NCBI GenBank assembly: GCA_033816765.1
Contig: CM066296.1
Span: forward strand, 2,728,001 to 2,792,000
Direction: 5' to 3'
Length of the DNA stretch: 64,000 bases
From: Nothopassalora personata
Lineage: Eukaryota > Ascomycota > Dothideomycetes > Mycosphaerellales > Mycosphaerellaceae
A model generated the notes under the pieces. It was given only the letters and a program-made list of their open reading frames with translations. It was not told the origin of the DNA and searched no databases. A program made the position numbers and the translations under genes. Positions within the stretch are counted from its first letter, which is position 1; every line of letters begins with the position of its first letter. This document shows, piece by piece, positions 31,823 to 43,743 of the stretch.

Positions 31823-33958
31823 CCTATAGCTTATACGTTCTTATACTATACCGCCCTTCCTCTTCGTAAAGGCTACTAAAGATAATGTACCTATTCTTCT
31901 AAGCAAATTAAGCCTACGAGGGCGAGATCTCGAGGACATGTTAATACCGTACACTAAGGGTGTCTAGAACGCAAAGGATAGGCGAGAAGTACTAGTTAAC
32001 GTTACGTATTAGGTTAACTAAGGTCGCGGAGCCTTAAACAATCTATATAGACGAGGAGTAGTAGAGAACTCGAGTAGTAACGAGTCCTTAGCTAGTCTTA
32101 GCGAACTTATAAAGGACGTAGACCGCCGACGCGAGCGTAAGCTTAAGGACTAGCGAGCGAGTATAGTAGCGAGTGCTGTAGTACGTCTAGCGGATTAGGG
32201 CATTGCTCGCTAGGCTACTATAGCGAGTTAGGCTACTTCTCGTTTAGCGAGTGTAGTAAGCTAGAGCGAGAAGCGTCTAGCGAGTCGTAGCTTACCGCAT
32301 CGACATACTATAACTCTAATCGCCGAGTCTCTAGAGTATATTAATCTTATAGCTAGTAGCTCTTAATTCTCTTCGTCTTCGTCTCCGTAGCTAACGGGGT
32401 TTAGAGCCCCCTCTCGATAGTAGAATTTAGTGTTTATAGGGAAAGGTTTAGGCAATAAGCTAGTAAGTACGTTAGCTAGCGAAGCATCGGTTAAGAAGGT
32501 AAAGGAAGAGCGTACGAGTCTAGCTACGAGTTAAATTAGAGAGATTAAGAAGGAGTCCTTAAGCGAGACTATAGTAGCAACTAGTGCCTTAAGCGAGTCT
32601 ATAGTAGCAACTAGTACTTCGACAATTATATAGCTAGACTCGTAGCTAGACTCGTAGCTAGACTCGTAGCTATTGCTTTAGAGTCTACCTAACGATAACT
32701 AGCGTATAAAGGCACCGAGAAATAGGCTTATTATCGAGCTATCTACGAGGTAGCTAAGACCGAAAAAGTAGAGGGAAGTATAGACTCGTAGTATATAGAT
32801 AGGAGGTAGACTACTTAATATTATATTATTACTAAGAGCGAAATTTAGCGACTAACTCGCTACCTAGTAGACCGCTAATAAATTCAATTAAGCGGCTAAT
32901 AGTACCCTCTAATTGCTAAATACGATCCTCCGCCGCGGCTAAGCGAGTCGATGTATTATTAGTAGGGCGAGTACTAGACTCGCTAGCCTTACTAACCTCG
33001 CTAGCCTTACTAACCTCGCTAGCCTCGCTAGAAGTAGTTAAAACACCCTCGACAGCCTTAAATAAACTATTACTAGACTCGTTAGACTCGCTAGGCTCCT
33101 TAACTAACTTACGAGAGTTGTAGCGAGCCTTCGCGTAACGCTTATAATACGCGTAAGTCTTGTCGGCATTAGTAGTAAAGACTATATAGTATACACTAGC
33201 TCTCTTACACGCATCGTAGTCCGTCTAAGCCGGCTTGCCTATTAATACAAGTTAGTATATATAGTATAGCGAGTCTACTATAAGACATATACCCTCTTTA
33301 GTCTCTATAATACGGCTAGCCTAGTCGAACTTACGCAAATTATTCTTCGTAACCTTTATACTACCCTTATCTATCTTCTACGAGTCTCCTAGCTATTATG
33401 CCTATATCGACTTGCTTACGTAGTAGAAATCGTCGGTATCGGCGGTACGAGGGCGGCGGTATATACTATAGGTTTAAACATTAGTCTACCTACGTACGCC
33501 TAACGAGTCGGAATCGCACTTACGCTATCGTAAGCTATAGTAATAACCGCGTTTGTAAGGGTAAGCGCGGATTAGGTGTACTGTCGCTATCGCTATCGCT
33601 ATCGTTATTATTGTTCTAAGGCTAATATCGCTAAGTAAGTCGTCTATAGTTAGATTTATATATGTCGATAAGTGTAGAGTCGAAGAAATAGTAATAGCAG
33701 TAGAAGTTGATATACCCGCCGCTATAATGTGACAATAGCAAGTAAGGTGAGCTCCTTAATACTTACTATCTGCTATTATTAAGGAGCCTAACTTACCTAC
33801 GCAGTAGGAGGACAATACCGCCGCGACTCGCTACGATTATAGGCGACAATAGCGAGTCGCAGCAGTATTGTTGTGCGACAATAGCGAGTCGCAGCAGTTA
33901 GCGAGTCGCAGCAGTATTGTTAATGGTTGTTAAGGAAGAGCGAGTGCAGCGAGTGAGG
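31823..33958. other. Right part of host transposon with coding traces on both strands
   Basis: On the plus strand (about 31900-32640) a frame broken only by TAG/TAA codons reads basic and Ser/Ala-rich. On the minus strand (about 33390-32880) another reads KTYAYYKRYAKARYNSRKL and ends in a helical LAAAEDRI*QLEGTISRLI segment. A 14-bp direct repeat (AGCTAGACTCGT, about 32632-32670) and a short CGCTAT run (about 33575) are present. These look like accessory genes of the host transposon or a second old element. Confidence 0.45.
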
Positions 33959-34001
33959 ATTTCGAATACGCGTATTTGCCGGTTTTGTAAGCCTAGGCCA
34001 C
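33959..34001 (-). repeat. Right terminal inverted repeat of host transposon
   Basis: This is the reverse complement of the left repeat. It ends with GTAAGCCTAGGCCAC, immediately followed by normal, non-RIP sequence downstream of the ubiquitin protease gene. Confidence 0.85.
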
Positions 34002-34285
34002 CGCCCGACAGCCGAATGCCGGAGCCAAGCCCGGTCTCTGAATGTGGTTGTTATGACTTAGTATCAAGAAGTGTATTTCAAGGAAGATCAGATTAGGATG
34101 TGCGACATGAAGCAGTAGATCAGGGATCGCTTCCAGCCTGTGCTGAGCCATCGGAGAACCCATCATGCCCGCTTCGAAGGGTCGATCTGATGGCTTCGGG
34201 CCTCACACTGGCACCTGGGAAGACCTGTCATGCGCGGACACGATCCATAGCACGAAGCGATTTTCATTGGGATTATCTCATGCTA

Positions 34286-37200
34286 CTACCACTGTACATC
34301 CTGCGGCGTCTCTCTCTTCACATCCCAGTCGGCTACGCTTTCCTGGGTGGTCAATCGTGGGTCAATCGTCCCATTTGGTACCTCAGACACCTGATCCGCC
34401 ATTGCCGCGTCGTCGCTCCAATCGAATGTTGACTGCGGCGCCACCACATCGCGGCAAACCGGCTGTAGATATTCTGCACCTTCGCCGGTACGCACATACA
34501 TCGCAAAGGTAGGTGTGCCCTGCTGCCACTGCGTGGGTGCGAGTATCTCGTTGACATTGGTATCCTCCACCGTCTCATCGTTGTATTTGCGCCACTTGCC
34601 GCTCTCGAAGTCGCGTATGCATATCCAGTAGTGACCGCCGGCATGGTTGCCACGATGGACGAAAGCGGCGGCAAGTTGGTACTTGATGTCCTTGAAACCG
34701 TCGAATTGGCCCTTCAGCTTGTTTTCCAGTTCTTTCGTCTCCTCGTCCATCTCTTCGAGGCGCTTCGCAAGGTCGTCGGCAGTGCTCTCTACCGCAGCGG
34801 TCAAATCCGAGTCAACGATGACTCGCTTCATGTCAACTTCGTGTAGCTCGTCTTCGAGTTCGGAGAGGGAGCGGAGGTACTTGGCGGTCTCTTGTATGGT
34901 TACTAGGCCATCAAGGTCGGTATCAGTCTTCAGAATGGCTTTGCGTTCCTTCCTCAGCGTCTGCAGCCTACGCCGCCATTCCCAGCATAGCCTACGGCGC
35001 GCCATGATTTCGGCGTTACCGCTCGTGTATCGGTCCAAATACAGCTCTTCTGGGAGCACAACCTGCTTGTCTATCTTCTCCGGGGTTTGTCGCTGTCTGT
35101 TCCAATCGTTGCGCGGAATGCTGATCTGCATCAAAGGGGGCAGTGACTGAAGACTGTAATATCTGTGCAAAGTGTGTTAGTTTAACCCAGATCGCCGCCT
35201 CAGCGCCTGAGAAGATGATATTCGCCTGAAGAGAGCGCGAGCGCACGTACCTGAGGTTGGTGTTCTCGGCCTTCTCGTTGCTGATAGGCTGCAGGTCGAA
35301 GACTTCGTCGAGGGCGGAATAGATATCGGTATCTTCGTGGGCGACGTTTGTACGCAGCCACGAGTCGTTCTGTTCTTTGGTAGAAACGTCCAGTCCATCC
35401 GCCACAGTGGTGTCAAGGACCTTGATTTTGAAGAGGTCCCGTAGGGCATCGTCCTGCTCTTTCTCGTTATCCATGCCGTTTGCCCTCATGCCAGCTCTGA
35501 GTCGCCACATGATGTTGTCGTGAACCTCTGTAACATCCTGCTGCTGCCTTGCATTTTCTTCGGCCTTCTTCAGTGCGTCTTGCTTGGTAGTCGAGAGCCT
35601 GCGAGGCGGTAGGGGTGGTGCTGCGTTCAGGTCCTCGTTCAGGTCCTGTTTCAGAGACGTCAGCTAAGCTCGAGGGAGGACTATTGATCGCTAAGTAGCA
35701 AGCACTTCGCGCGAAGCGCCGCATCGGGCATCGCATCGTAGCCTAGGATATCGCCGGGCTCGTAATGCTGTCTGAGCCATCGGTCTGCGTGTCTCGCTCC
35801 TCACACGTACCTTTGGAGATGCAGGTGGTGTTGCCGATTTGTCACCTTGCTCATCGAACATGTTCTCATCCACAGCCTTCACCAGCTCGTTGGCTGACTT
35901 CTGTGTATCCGACTCTTTCTCACCAATAGTGGCGAATTCCTGCGGTGGTAGAAAAGCGCGGCAAACGAGGTCTGTCTCTGGGCGAATAGCCTTTTCTGGG
36001 CTGCTGATCATCCCCTTGAACAGTTCTCGAAGGTCTTCCGCGAAGCGTTGGCCGCCTTTGATCTCCACTAAGGAGATTGCCCGTTGCCCGACATGTTCGG
36101 TTTTGAGCGGGTTCTGCTCGACATCCAGCTTGTACTCGTCGTAATTCAGTACCACTTCTCGCAGCTTCTTGATGCTGAAGTAGTACTGCAAGATACTGTT
36201 GAGATAGCACGTGTTGCCATGGCTGATGAGACCAACTGGAGAGGTGGCTGCCGACCATGCGGTGCCACCGTTTGATTGAGCCTCTGTCGCCCTCTCGAGC
36301 ACTGCAATAGCCTTCTCTGTCTCTTCGCCCGGCCGACCGTCACGCGCAATCATGTAGATGGTCGGGAGCATTGCCACATCAACATTGGCAAAGTTGGCGT
36401 CCTGACCTAGAAATTCAAGGGTCAGACTGTGTTGCTCTGTTTGAGGAATGCAAAGCGCTTCCGTTTTCACTCACCTAGAATGCGAAGGGCCTCGTCTGGG
36501 CTCATCTCATAATCGCCTGGTTGTCCTGTTGCGCACCAGTGGTTGAGTGATTCAGACTTGCGTTCCTTCGCGATGATGGAAATGGCCTTCTGAGCCAGTT
36601 CTTCGTTGTCCTTGCTGTCGGCGATCTGGGAAGTGTTAACCATGTTTAAGAACCCATCAACCGAAGGCAAAGCTGACCTTTGCACCAGCAATCGCCAACA
36701 GCATGTCATCCGATGTTGACGCATTCGCGCCGTTGCCAAGCCAGATCAGTGCATCACTGACGGTATCCATGGTCTGTCGTGAGTGGTCGATGAGCATCTG
36801 GCTGCCTCTTTGCATGCCAATCTTGTAAAGCGCTTGTCGGTTCTCCTCTTGTGTGGACGGGCCAGAGTCGACTTGCCGCACTTGAAACAAGTTCAAGATG
36901 CGCTCGTCATCACAGCTTCCCGCCTCTTGTATGGGAACGCCCAGCTGCTTGAAAGCGGCGGAGAGATCGCGGCGACTGACTTCACCTTGCGATTGCATGA
37001 TGGCGACTTTAGTCTGCAATGTCTCGCTACCGCGACTTTCCGAGATGACCTGCAGGCACTCAAAATAATACGCCTTTCCGTCCGGATCGCATAAGGATTG
37101 TCGCTCATATGCCCACTCGACAGTGGAGTCTGCAAAATCGGGCAACGCGCCAAGAGAAGAGAAATATCTGCAACACAGTCAGCCATTTCGGGCTCAATCG

Positions 37201-38489
37201 CGTGGGCAGCCACAGCTCAGATAACGCACGGAACCTGGCCGTTTGATGCTGCAGCACGCCGAGCGGCAGCATAACGCGTGTCTAAAGCAGTCAGCACATG
37301 TCCTATCTCCCATTTACAGCAGCATGAACTCACATCCTTGCACTGAAAGCACACGCTCGATGTCTTTGTCTGCTGCTGGCCACCCTATTGCAGCTGCTGG
37401 ATTCACTGCGCCAGTCGTGGATGATTGCTCGAACATCAAAGCAAGAAGCTCGACCTCCCAGTCCTCCAGAAGCTCGCGATGGCTCGAGCCGTCTGCACGC
37501 CGGCGGTCTTTTAATGCAGACGGGTTGGGCAGTTGCCATACTGGTTCGGTCTCATTGCTTTCAGGCTAGATGGTGTCAGTGCTGGCATTTCAACGTGTCT
37601 TGAAGTCAGCCATACTATGAATTTGAAGCCCAATTTCTGGAGGAGCTCGTGGCCGTCCTGCCCGTAGACTCCAAACACTTCCTGAAACTTCTTGTTGTGA
37701 GCCTTCAATTGTCTTCTGGTCTGCTCCGGATTCAGGCAGTCCGTAATGTATCTTCTCAGTCGGTACAAGGCGTCATTTGGAGTGGCTTGCCTGCATCATC
37801 GGAGAGTCAGCTCTACTTTGCCGAAAGTGGCTGCAGCTCGTGCTCGATAGGAGCGCCATGCTTCAATGCTCCCATTTCCACCGCTTCTGCTCGGACCACT
37901 CTCTCGCACTCTCTACAGCACATCGTACTTACGTCACATTCCCTCTGTCCGGATCCTGTGCCAGAACAGCCTGGTACCGCCTCTTCAAATGCTCAGTATT
38001 GGTGAGGAAGTCCCGTTCTACGCCGCTAATCCTTGGTAGCCGGAAGGTCATGCGGAGCTGCGCGCCACAGGCCGAAGAGCTGCATTGCCAGCCATACACT
38101 ATACGGCTAGGCGTCTGCGCATCTGCTGCAGGTGTCCGCTGAAAGTGGTGGAGTGGGTGCTCGGGGTTTGGACAAGGGTTCGATGCGTGCGCGAAAGCAA
38201 TGTGGACATCTGCGTGTATCCTGCACTTCTTGCATACCACCGCGCTCTTGTACTCCGTGCCTCCATCAGGTCGCAGATCGAGCGGCGGCAGCACGCTCTG
38301 CTCGATCTTTATGCGGTACTCATGCTTGCAACTGCCTGCTACTGGTGCTATCTGCACACCATCTCCGACAGGAGGACTAAAGTCGGTGAGATAGTTGATC
38401 GTTGAGTGTCCTTTGAGCGGATCGAAGACGAGGAAGTCTTGGAGGAGTTTCGGTGCAGTCTTGCCAGGACCGCTGCCTGCAGCGGGCAT
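34286..38489 (-). CDS. UBP2: Ubiquitin-specific protease, Ubp2 family
   Basis: Nine exons with eight GT-AG introns (35163-35250, 35646-35810, 36407-36474, 36626-36677, 37168-37229, 37282-37333, 37566-37615, 37791-37932) join in frame to 1174 residues. That is close to yeast Ubp2 (1272). The N-terminus carries the fungal Ubp2 motif (PGKTAPKLLQDFLVFDP) and a Cys-rich region (CKKCRIHADVHIAF). The catalytic Cys box (GLISHGNTCYLNSILQYYFS) puts the nucleophile near residue 619. The His box (NHAGGHYWICIRD, then KYNDETV) lies near residue 1060. Ubp2 acts with Rsp5/Rup1 to trim Lys63-linked ubiquitin. The start at 38489 is the first ATG before the conserved N-terminus. Confidence 0.88.
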
Positions 38490-39192
38490 GCCTTCGAAGG
38501 AACGTGTATCGCGGAGGCTCTACCGGTGCAGACTGGCCGCGTGACGCTGTGGGAATGAGTCGAGACGGCGCTGTGATGCGCGAGTCCTGCTATGTCGTTG
38601 CAGGCACCGAAGGCCCAAAGAGAGAATGCGCAAGCAGTTTGTCGTTGTTGGATGCTCGTGAAGCTCGTCAAGCAAGCGCCACACTTCACGAACACAGTGT
38701 GGCGGCCGTCACTACTAGTTGTAGTTCTAGTTCTATCCCTGCAGAACATCTGAGACACTTCCGCGGCTCGTAAACCTTGTCGGCTGCCAGCCACTTCACC
38801 TCCACCGCGACGAGTGTCATCACGCGTCTGGTAATCGCGGTCTGGCGCAACCTTCAGAAATACGAAGCGCGTCCGTCGGCCAGAGTCGATCTGTACATCA
38901 GCATCATCGCCACACTCGAGAATGCTTCCGGCAGAACCGTAAGGGGCAATTCAGTGAAGGAATTACAGTACCACAGCTTGCGCGAGTTGCTGATCTTTTA
39001 GCCTACACTCCATCGCGAGTACTTCTTTTTCGCTTGCTTGTCATATCACAGCGGCGCCCTTGCTCGCATACTGACTCTCCAGATTCATACTACGCTCCAG
39101 GCCACCATCGGCAATATCCGCCGCCTGTCCGTCGACGCCTTCCTCGAGCATTCGTCAGCAGCTTCGTCGGTCTGCGCAACACTCTCGTCAAC
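38490..39192. other. Intergenic region between UBP2 and the F-box ORF
   Basis: It is the upstream region of the minus-strand Ubp2 gene and of the plus-strand F-box ORF, so a shared promoter is likely. No further gene is supported. Confidence 0.4.
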
Positions 39193-39426
39193 ATGAAGGA
39201 ACCCACCGACACCAAGGAGAAAATGGTCTCGATGCTCGAGCTCCCGCGTGAACTGTATCTCATGATATGCGACTACCTCTGTCCGGGGGATCTTGCGCAA
39301 CTGGCTCGCGTCACAAAGGATCACGCCGCGCTACTGCAGATAGCAGGCTGCAAGACGAGTGATGTGGTGAGTATGATAATCTCGTTCTTTGTCTCTTGCA
39401 GCAATTGCGTGAGAGTGCAAGGATAA
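39193..39426 (+). CDS. Small F-box motif protein (77 aa) or F-box gene fragment
   Basis: From ATG 39193 the frame reads MKEPTDTKEKMVSMLELPRE and continues through an F-box-like helix set (LYLMICDYLCPGDLAQLARV). It ends at 39426. A GTGAGT donor at 39367 and TTGCAG at 39401 could remove 35 bp and extend the frame to a stop near 39491, but so short an intron would be unusual. Nothing substrate-binding follows, so it is either a minimal Skp1-binding protein or a truncated F-box gene. The frame also extends upstream without motif support. Confidence 0.45.
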   Translation: MKEPTDTKEKMVSMLELPRELYLMICDYLCPGDLAQLARVTKDHAALLQIAGCKTSDVVSMIISFFVSCSNCVRVQG

Positions 39427-39648
39427 GTGCAGATCGTGCCTTCCTCAAATTGCGCACCCCTTCGCCACTCAAGGCAGCAGCAGTCACGTGCTGATACGTC
39501 AAACGCCATCATCCTTCTCACCTCTTCCATATGATTCATATCATCTACTCTGCTTCTCGCCTACTCCTCCCAATCTCATCAACACAAGATTCTCCATCGC
39601 AGCCCACACTCACCCAACTCAAGGCAGCACACCCCAAATACCAACGTC

Positions 39649-40158
39649 ATGTCTCACACCACGACCACCAACCCTGGCAACTTCGCCAACCGTCCCACCG
39701 AGGAGGTCAAAGCCATCGCATCCATGGGCGGCAAGGCATCGCACAAGAACGATGACAAGAAGGAGGAGGTCAGCGAGGTAAGGCGCCATCATTCCCTCAA
39801 ACGTGTCCAGCACTGATGCAATGTTAGGAGAACCACCCACCTGGCCGCAACGCCGACGGCACTTTCGTCAAGGGCTCTGAGGCCGCCAAGGAAGCTGGTC
39901 ACCTCGGAGGACTTCGTGCCAACGCCAAGGTTGACGAGAAGGTACACTGATTGCCTGCTGTCATCCTCGAGCAAATTCACTGACATCGGACAGATCGAGG
40001 GCAAGGCCGTCGCCGGCGAAGATCACCCAGCTGGTCGCAACGCCGACGGTACCTTCACCAAGGGCTCCGAGGCTGCTAAGGAGGCGGGTCATGTCGGTGG
40101 CCTGCACGCTGCTGGTATGCCCAAAGTCAGACTCGCATCGAGGCAGCTATTCAGTTAG
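39649..40158 (+). CDS. Con-10-like / KGG-repeat stress protein
   Basis: Three exons (39649-39777, 39828-39941, 39994-40158) with introns of 50 and 52 bp give 135 residues. The N-terminus (NPGNFANRPTEEVKAIASMG, then GGKASHK) is the hallmark of Neurospora Con-10-type proteins. Exons 2 and 3 each encode one copy of a unit with HPPGRNADGTF or HPAGRNADGTF followed by KGSEAAKEAGHxGGL, related to the KGG stress-repeat. All introns are phase 0. The protein is small, hydrophilic and probably disordered. The family is induced in conidiation and stress. The C-terminus (MPKVRLASRQLFS) is not repeat-like and may reflect loss of a later exon. Confidence 0.78.
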
Positions 40159-40184
40159 TTCAACGCCTCGAAGAGTTTCCACGT

Positions 40185-40594
40185 CTAGAAGATATCCCAG
40201 GTGCTGAAGTTGAGGCAGAAATGGATTGTTGATCCTGGACCAGAGTTCGTCAGCGATCTGCACATGTTGAGGAAATATGTGAGTGTCTTGTGGAATAATT
40301 CCAGGGTTTCATCGAACCCCGATGCAATTTCCCGTTGCACAGTCAGGCGCTGCATATGGTGATTTCTTCGACATGGATGATAGAGATCTGTAACGCTGGC
40401 TCTTCGAACCACGATGATGGCAGAGGCGGGTCGACAGGGTTGTGGTGTACCATGAAGTACTTGTAAATCATTAGGCGAACCTCTGGGGTTAGCTCGCTGA
40501 GAGCTTTGGGCGGGACCATATTGCGGCCTCCAATATGTAATGAGTATCGCGGTTGGCGAGAGAGGGTTGTCGTGCGAATAGAGATACTACACAT
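40185..40594 (-). pseudogene. 2EXR/F-box-like gene fragment
   Basis: A minus-strand frame (40594-40343) contains ALSELTPEVRLMIYKYFMV, matching the LPxELRLMIY motif at the start of fungal 2EXR/F-box-like proteins. A second frame (to 40185) continues with REIASGFDETLELFHKTLT. The two are not joined by an obvious intron. It is likely a decayed member of an expanded family. Confidence 0.4.
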
Positions 40595-41613
40595 GCATTC
40601 ATTTGCCGACGCCGGGCAGAGTCCGCAAGATTTGTGTCAACCCCAAGCTGGGCTTGCTAAACCTATGGACGCTCGATCGTGCCAAGCTGCGTCACTTCGA
40701 ATCGAACAAAGGCATCTGAGGCGTGTTCACCTGCAGGGGAAGGGACCATATTCTCAAAAACCTCGTGCCGCTTGGCATGTGCTACAGTAGCGAGAGGGAT
40801 CTATGTTCTTTGCAGTCACTTCAAAAGACGTATCGTCATCGACCTGCCAAATCCCTCCAGGTCACCATCCTTTCTTCCGCCAGCAGTCATTAGCTAGTCG
40901 CGGAGCTCCCGCCTGGAAGTATTCCTTAAAGTCTCTCGCGTATGCTCTGTCGCGCAATTCAATTGGCACTGCGACTCCACAGATCAACCCAGCTGAAACC
41001 ACCGGCACGATGAGACAGAAGCAGAGTCGCATCCGATTACATTCACCGCTGGATCTGGAAACCTTTGTGATCGTTAGGTGAGGCCAATGAAATTTACGGC
41101 TCTTGGGCTCGTAGGGAGCTGGAAATCATCGGCTTCGATCTTGCCAGCTTCGACGTGGTGATGCTCAGCTGCGATATGCGAAATGGCAAGCTTCTAGCGT
41201 GGCCAATTTGGAAAGAGGTGTCGCAGTGATGATGCATCGCGTTGTGGATCATTGAGCGGAATTGTTCGTGAGCTGATTGATGAGTTGGACGGTAAATTGT
41301 GCGAGCATGACTTATTATATGCTCTTCTTCGCACGAGTAGGAGCTCGGATGGTACCTGCTAGCGAAACTACAGTACCAGTTTCATGCCTTCAATTATCAT
41401 ACCCCAAGCCTTGGGAACCAAAGATCCAGATCTAGGGCTAGCTTTTCATCATCGCAATTGAAAGTGGTATCATGTGGGTGGGTGACAAGCACAGATGCAG
41501 TCTCAGACAAGATGCAAACCACGAATCCCATATAATGCTCGTTTCGCACTAGTCCAGCTCATGCATGGCCCGTGCAGCTGTTTGTGGAACTTGAACCTGA
41601 TCCACGGCACCAT
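40595..41613. other. Intergenic, no supported gene
   Basis: Short frames on the plus strand (40506-40790, 40803-41081) lack motifs. Nothing else is recognised. Confidence 0.4.
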
Positions 41614-42227
41614 TCACACTCCCGTGGTACGTCGCCATGTGCAAAAACTTCGCTGACCGTAGATTTGGCATGAGCGGGCGCACATGCACACCTCGTAGAG
41701 ACTGATGGAACTGCCGCGATCTTGCCATGGGTCTGCCGCCAAGACTACCTGATCACCAAACGCCGAAGTGCAGATCAGGTTCGCGTACAACTTTCGCTTC
41801 GTCTGTGCGAGCATTGCAAGGAGATTGAATAGCGAGTTCTTGCTCCAGTCCCTGATATCGACAGCGAAGCGAGGTGTCAACTCCCCTGTAGACAACTTTA
41901 GAAGTCGACCCAGAGGATCGAGGAACGAGAGAATCAATCCGCTGTCTTTCTCATCTGGCTGTTTGTTTTCGCTAGAAAGCACTATAGAGTTTCGAGACCG
42001 ATTAACTCAGACCAGGCTTCAGGAAGGCCCGATCTGAGCTCTGGAAATGCAAGGATGAGATTCTCGATGGCCACCCCATGGATCCTGGTGTGGATGTTGT
42101 GGCCACGTTGAAGGTCGCTCCAGGGGTCGCTGTAGCTTCGTTTTGAGCTGTTGGGGTAGATTTTGCAATGGCCGTAGATGATAAGGCGTAGCTCGAGTGG
42201 GAGCTTGCTGATTCGTCCTAGTGCCAC
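41614..42227 (-). pseudogene. Second 2EXR/F-box-like gene fragment, frameshifted
   Basis: The first frame (42227-41982) begins MALGRISKLPLELRLIIYGH, the typical 2EXR/F-box-like start. It ends in a stop just before a second frame (41982-41614) that continues with LSFLDPLGRLLKLSTGE and ANLICTSAFGDQVVLAA. The two frames abut at a TAG, so a small indel is the simplest explanation. An unannotated intron is possible. Confidence 0.45.
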
Positions 42228-42559
42228 GTTTAGGTATATCGCCTAGCGGTCGGGAGCGTGCAGGGTGATTTGTTATAATTAGGCGGTGTTGTGCAAAAGA
42301 ATGATACAAAGGAGCCGAGTCCTCGAGTAGCTCTTCTGTTGCTTGTACTAGTCATTCGCTGCAAAGTCATGTGCCGCATTGTCATGTGCCCCTTACTTGC
42401 CTTATTCATGCGAACACGGAGAAGTGCATGTTGTTTGATGGTCCCAGTTTGTGCTGCGCAGGTACAAGATGTTTGACACTGCCGTTCATCTCGCAACGGT
42501 TGGCATTTTTGCAATAGCAATTCTCTAGATCTGTGTACTCGAGTCACCTCTAGCACCAC

Positions 42560-42850
42560 CCGCAACAGTGTTGCTGCCAGTCTGCCGCTCATTCTTAACA
42601 GTCTCATACTGCACATCTGTCGCCTCACCCGCCTCGTCCTGCTTCAAAATATTCCTGCCACCCTGCGAGACTCTCAAGTTATCGGCAGTGATGAGGTCCT
42701 CGCCTGGTGGGGCATGCCAGTTGCTCGACTTTCAATGCTTAATTCCCAACAAGAAAATCGCATCAATCTCCTCGAGCGATCGTCCCGAGGTCTCTGGCAG
42801 AAGAAATCCACAGGCTCCGTATTGTCATGGTGTAAATCCTCATCCGAAGA
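42560..42850 (-). pseudogene. C-terminal stub of an MFS sugar transporter
   Basis: A minus-strand frame reads GFLLPETSGRSLEEIDAIF, the conserved PETxGRSLEEID motif after the last membrane helix of fungal sugar porters, and stops soon after (GIKH). No upstream membrane helices are found in any frame, so only the end of the gene remains. Downstream of the stop the same frame is open for a further stretch. Confidence 0.5.
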
Positions 42851-43743
42851 CTTTCTTGAAGTCTTCTCGGACAGCGCCACCTTGCTGAAGTTATGGGGCA
42901 GAGATCTCGCAACAGTGGAGAGAAATCGAGGCACAGGCGGATTTTTAGCTCCTACCTTTAAGATGTTTCTTTACGAACAACCTTGGGCCCAAAACCGTGG
43001 AGCCGTTCGTGGTGACCACGCGACATGCACCCATCGCCAAGTTCAACAGCCAAGAGCGCGTTGTATCGGCAAACTCTTCGCATTCATCGCAACGCCCAGT
43101 ATACCATCGTCATGTCATTCTTCGACGTTTTTCCGGCAGCCGTGAGCCAACCGTCGGCCTTCTGAAATGCCAATGACCTGGCTTTGTTCGCGGGGAGGAG
43201 CTTCCCGTCGTTGTTTCAAGCATTTTGCGCTTGCCTTGGATGACATAGGTCAAGCCCGCGGCGCGCGATGAGGTCGGTCCGATTGGAAGTGCACTGGTAG
43301 AAGGTGTTGGAGGCCGCCTATTGCCGCATGTTATTGGGGCAAATGTGTGGGAGGAAGAGAGGATGGAGGATGGAAGAGATGGGTTGTCGTTGAAGCTCGT
43401 AAAGGATGCGAGGCGGAGTGAAATCCGGAGACTCTTTCGCTGTTCGTTAGATCCCCATCCATACAGCCCCGAACGACTTGCAATGTTGCCCGGGGCTCCA
43501 GCTGGAATCCACTTATTCCGCCATAAAGCAATCGATGAGTTCAAAGGTGGGTCGAGGTTGTGGACGAGCCATAACGGCGAAGCTGCTGTACTCATCTATG
43601 CTTTCTAGCCATTGTAGCCATCGAAGCCCTGAAGGTGTCCATGCAGTCGCTGCCCGCCAAGCTCTAGTCATAATTTTTCTCGGGGTTCCAAACCGCCTTC
43701 TGGAAGCCCAGCCTTTCTTCAATGCTGGTAAGATGCATGTCAT
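42851..43743. other. Intergenic, no supported gene
   Basis: Open frames at 43110-43595 (minus) and 42714-43145 (plus) overlap on opposite strands and lack recognisable motifs. Confidence 0.4.

Larger units (their letters stand above)
14646..34001 (+). mobile_element. Nested host DNA transposon with TIRs and relic DDE transposase
   Basis: Near-perfect inverted ends of about 43 bp (beginning GTGGCCTAGGCTTAC) mark both boundaries. Inside is RIP-degraded sequence with a relic integrase-core transposase on the plus strand. Four later insertions split it: 15313-15747, 16265-23241, 23640-23836 and 24924-31817. Subtracting them and their target duplications leaves an original element of about 4.8 kb. 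No convincing target-site duplication flanks the TIRs, so the superfamily is not assigned. The outer boundary could be a few bases wider, since a CAG/CGG precedes GTGG. Confidence 0.75.

Noticed and set aside
14700..34000. CRISPR-like interpretation of recurring GACTCGC/GCGAGTC words
   Set aside because: The words are irregularly spaced, occur in both orientations, and are explained by RIP-depleted dinucleotides and subterminal repeats of a DNA transposon.
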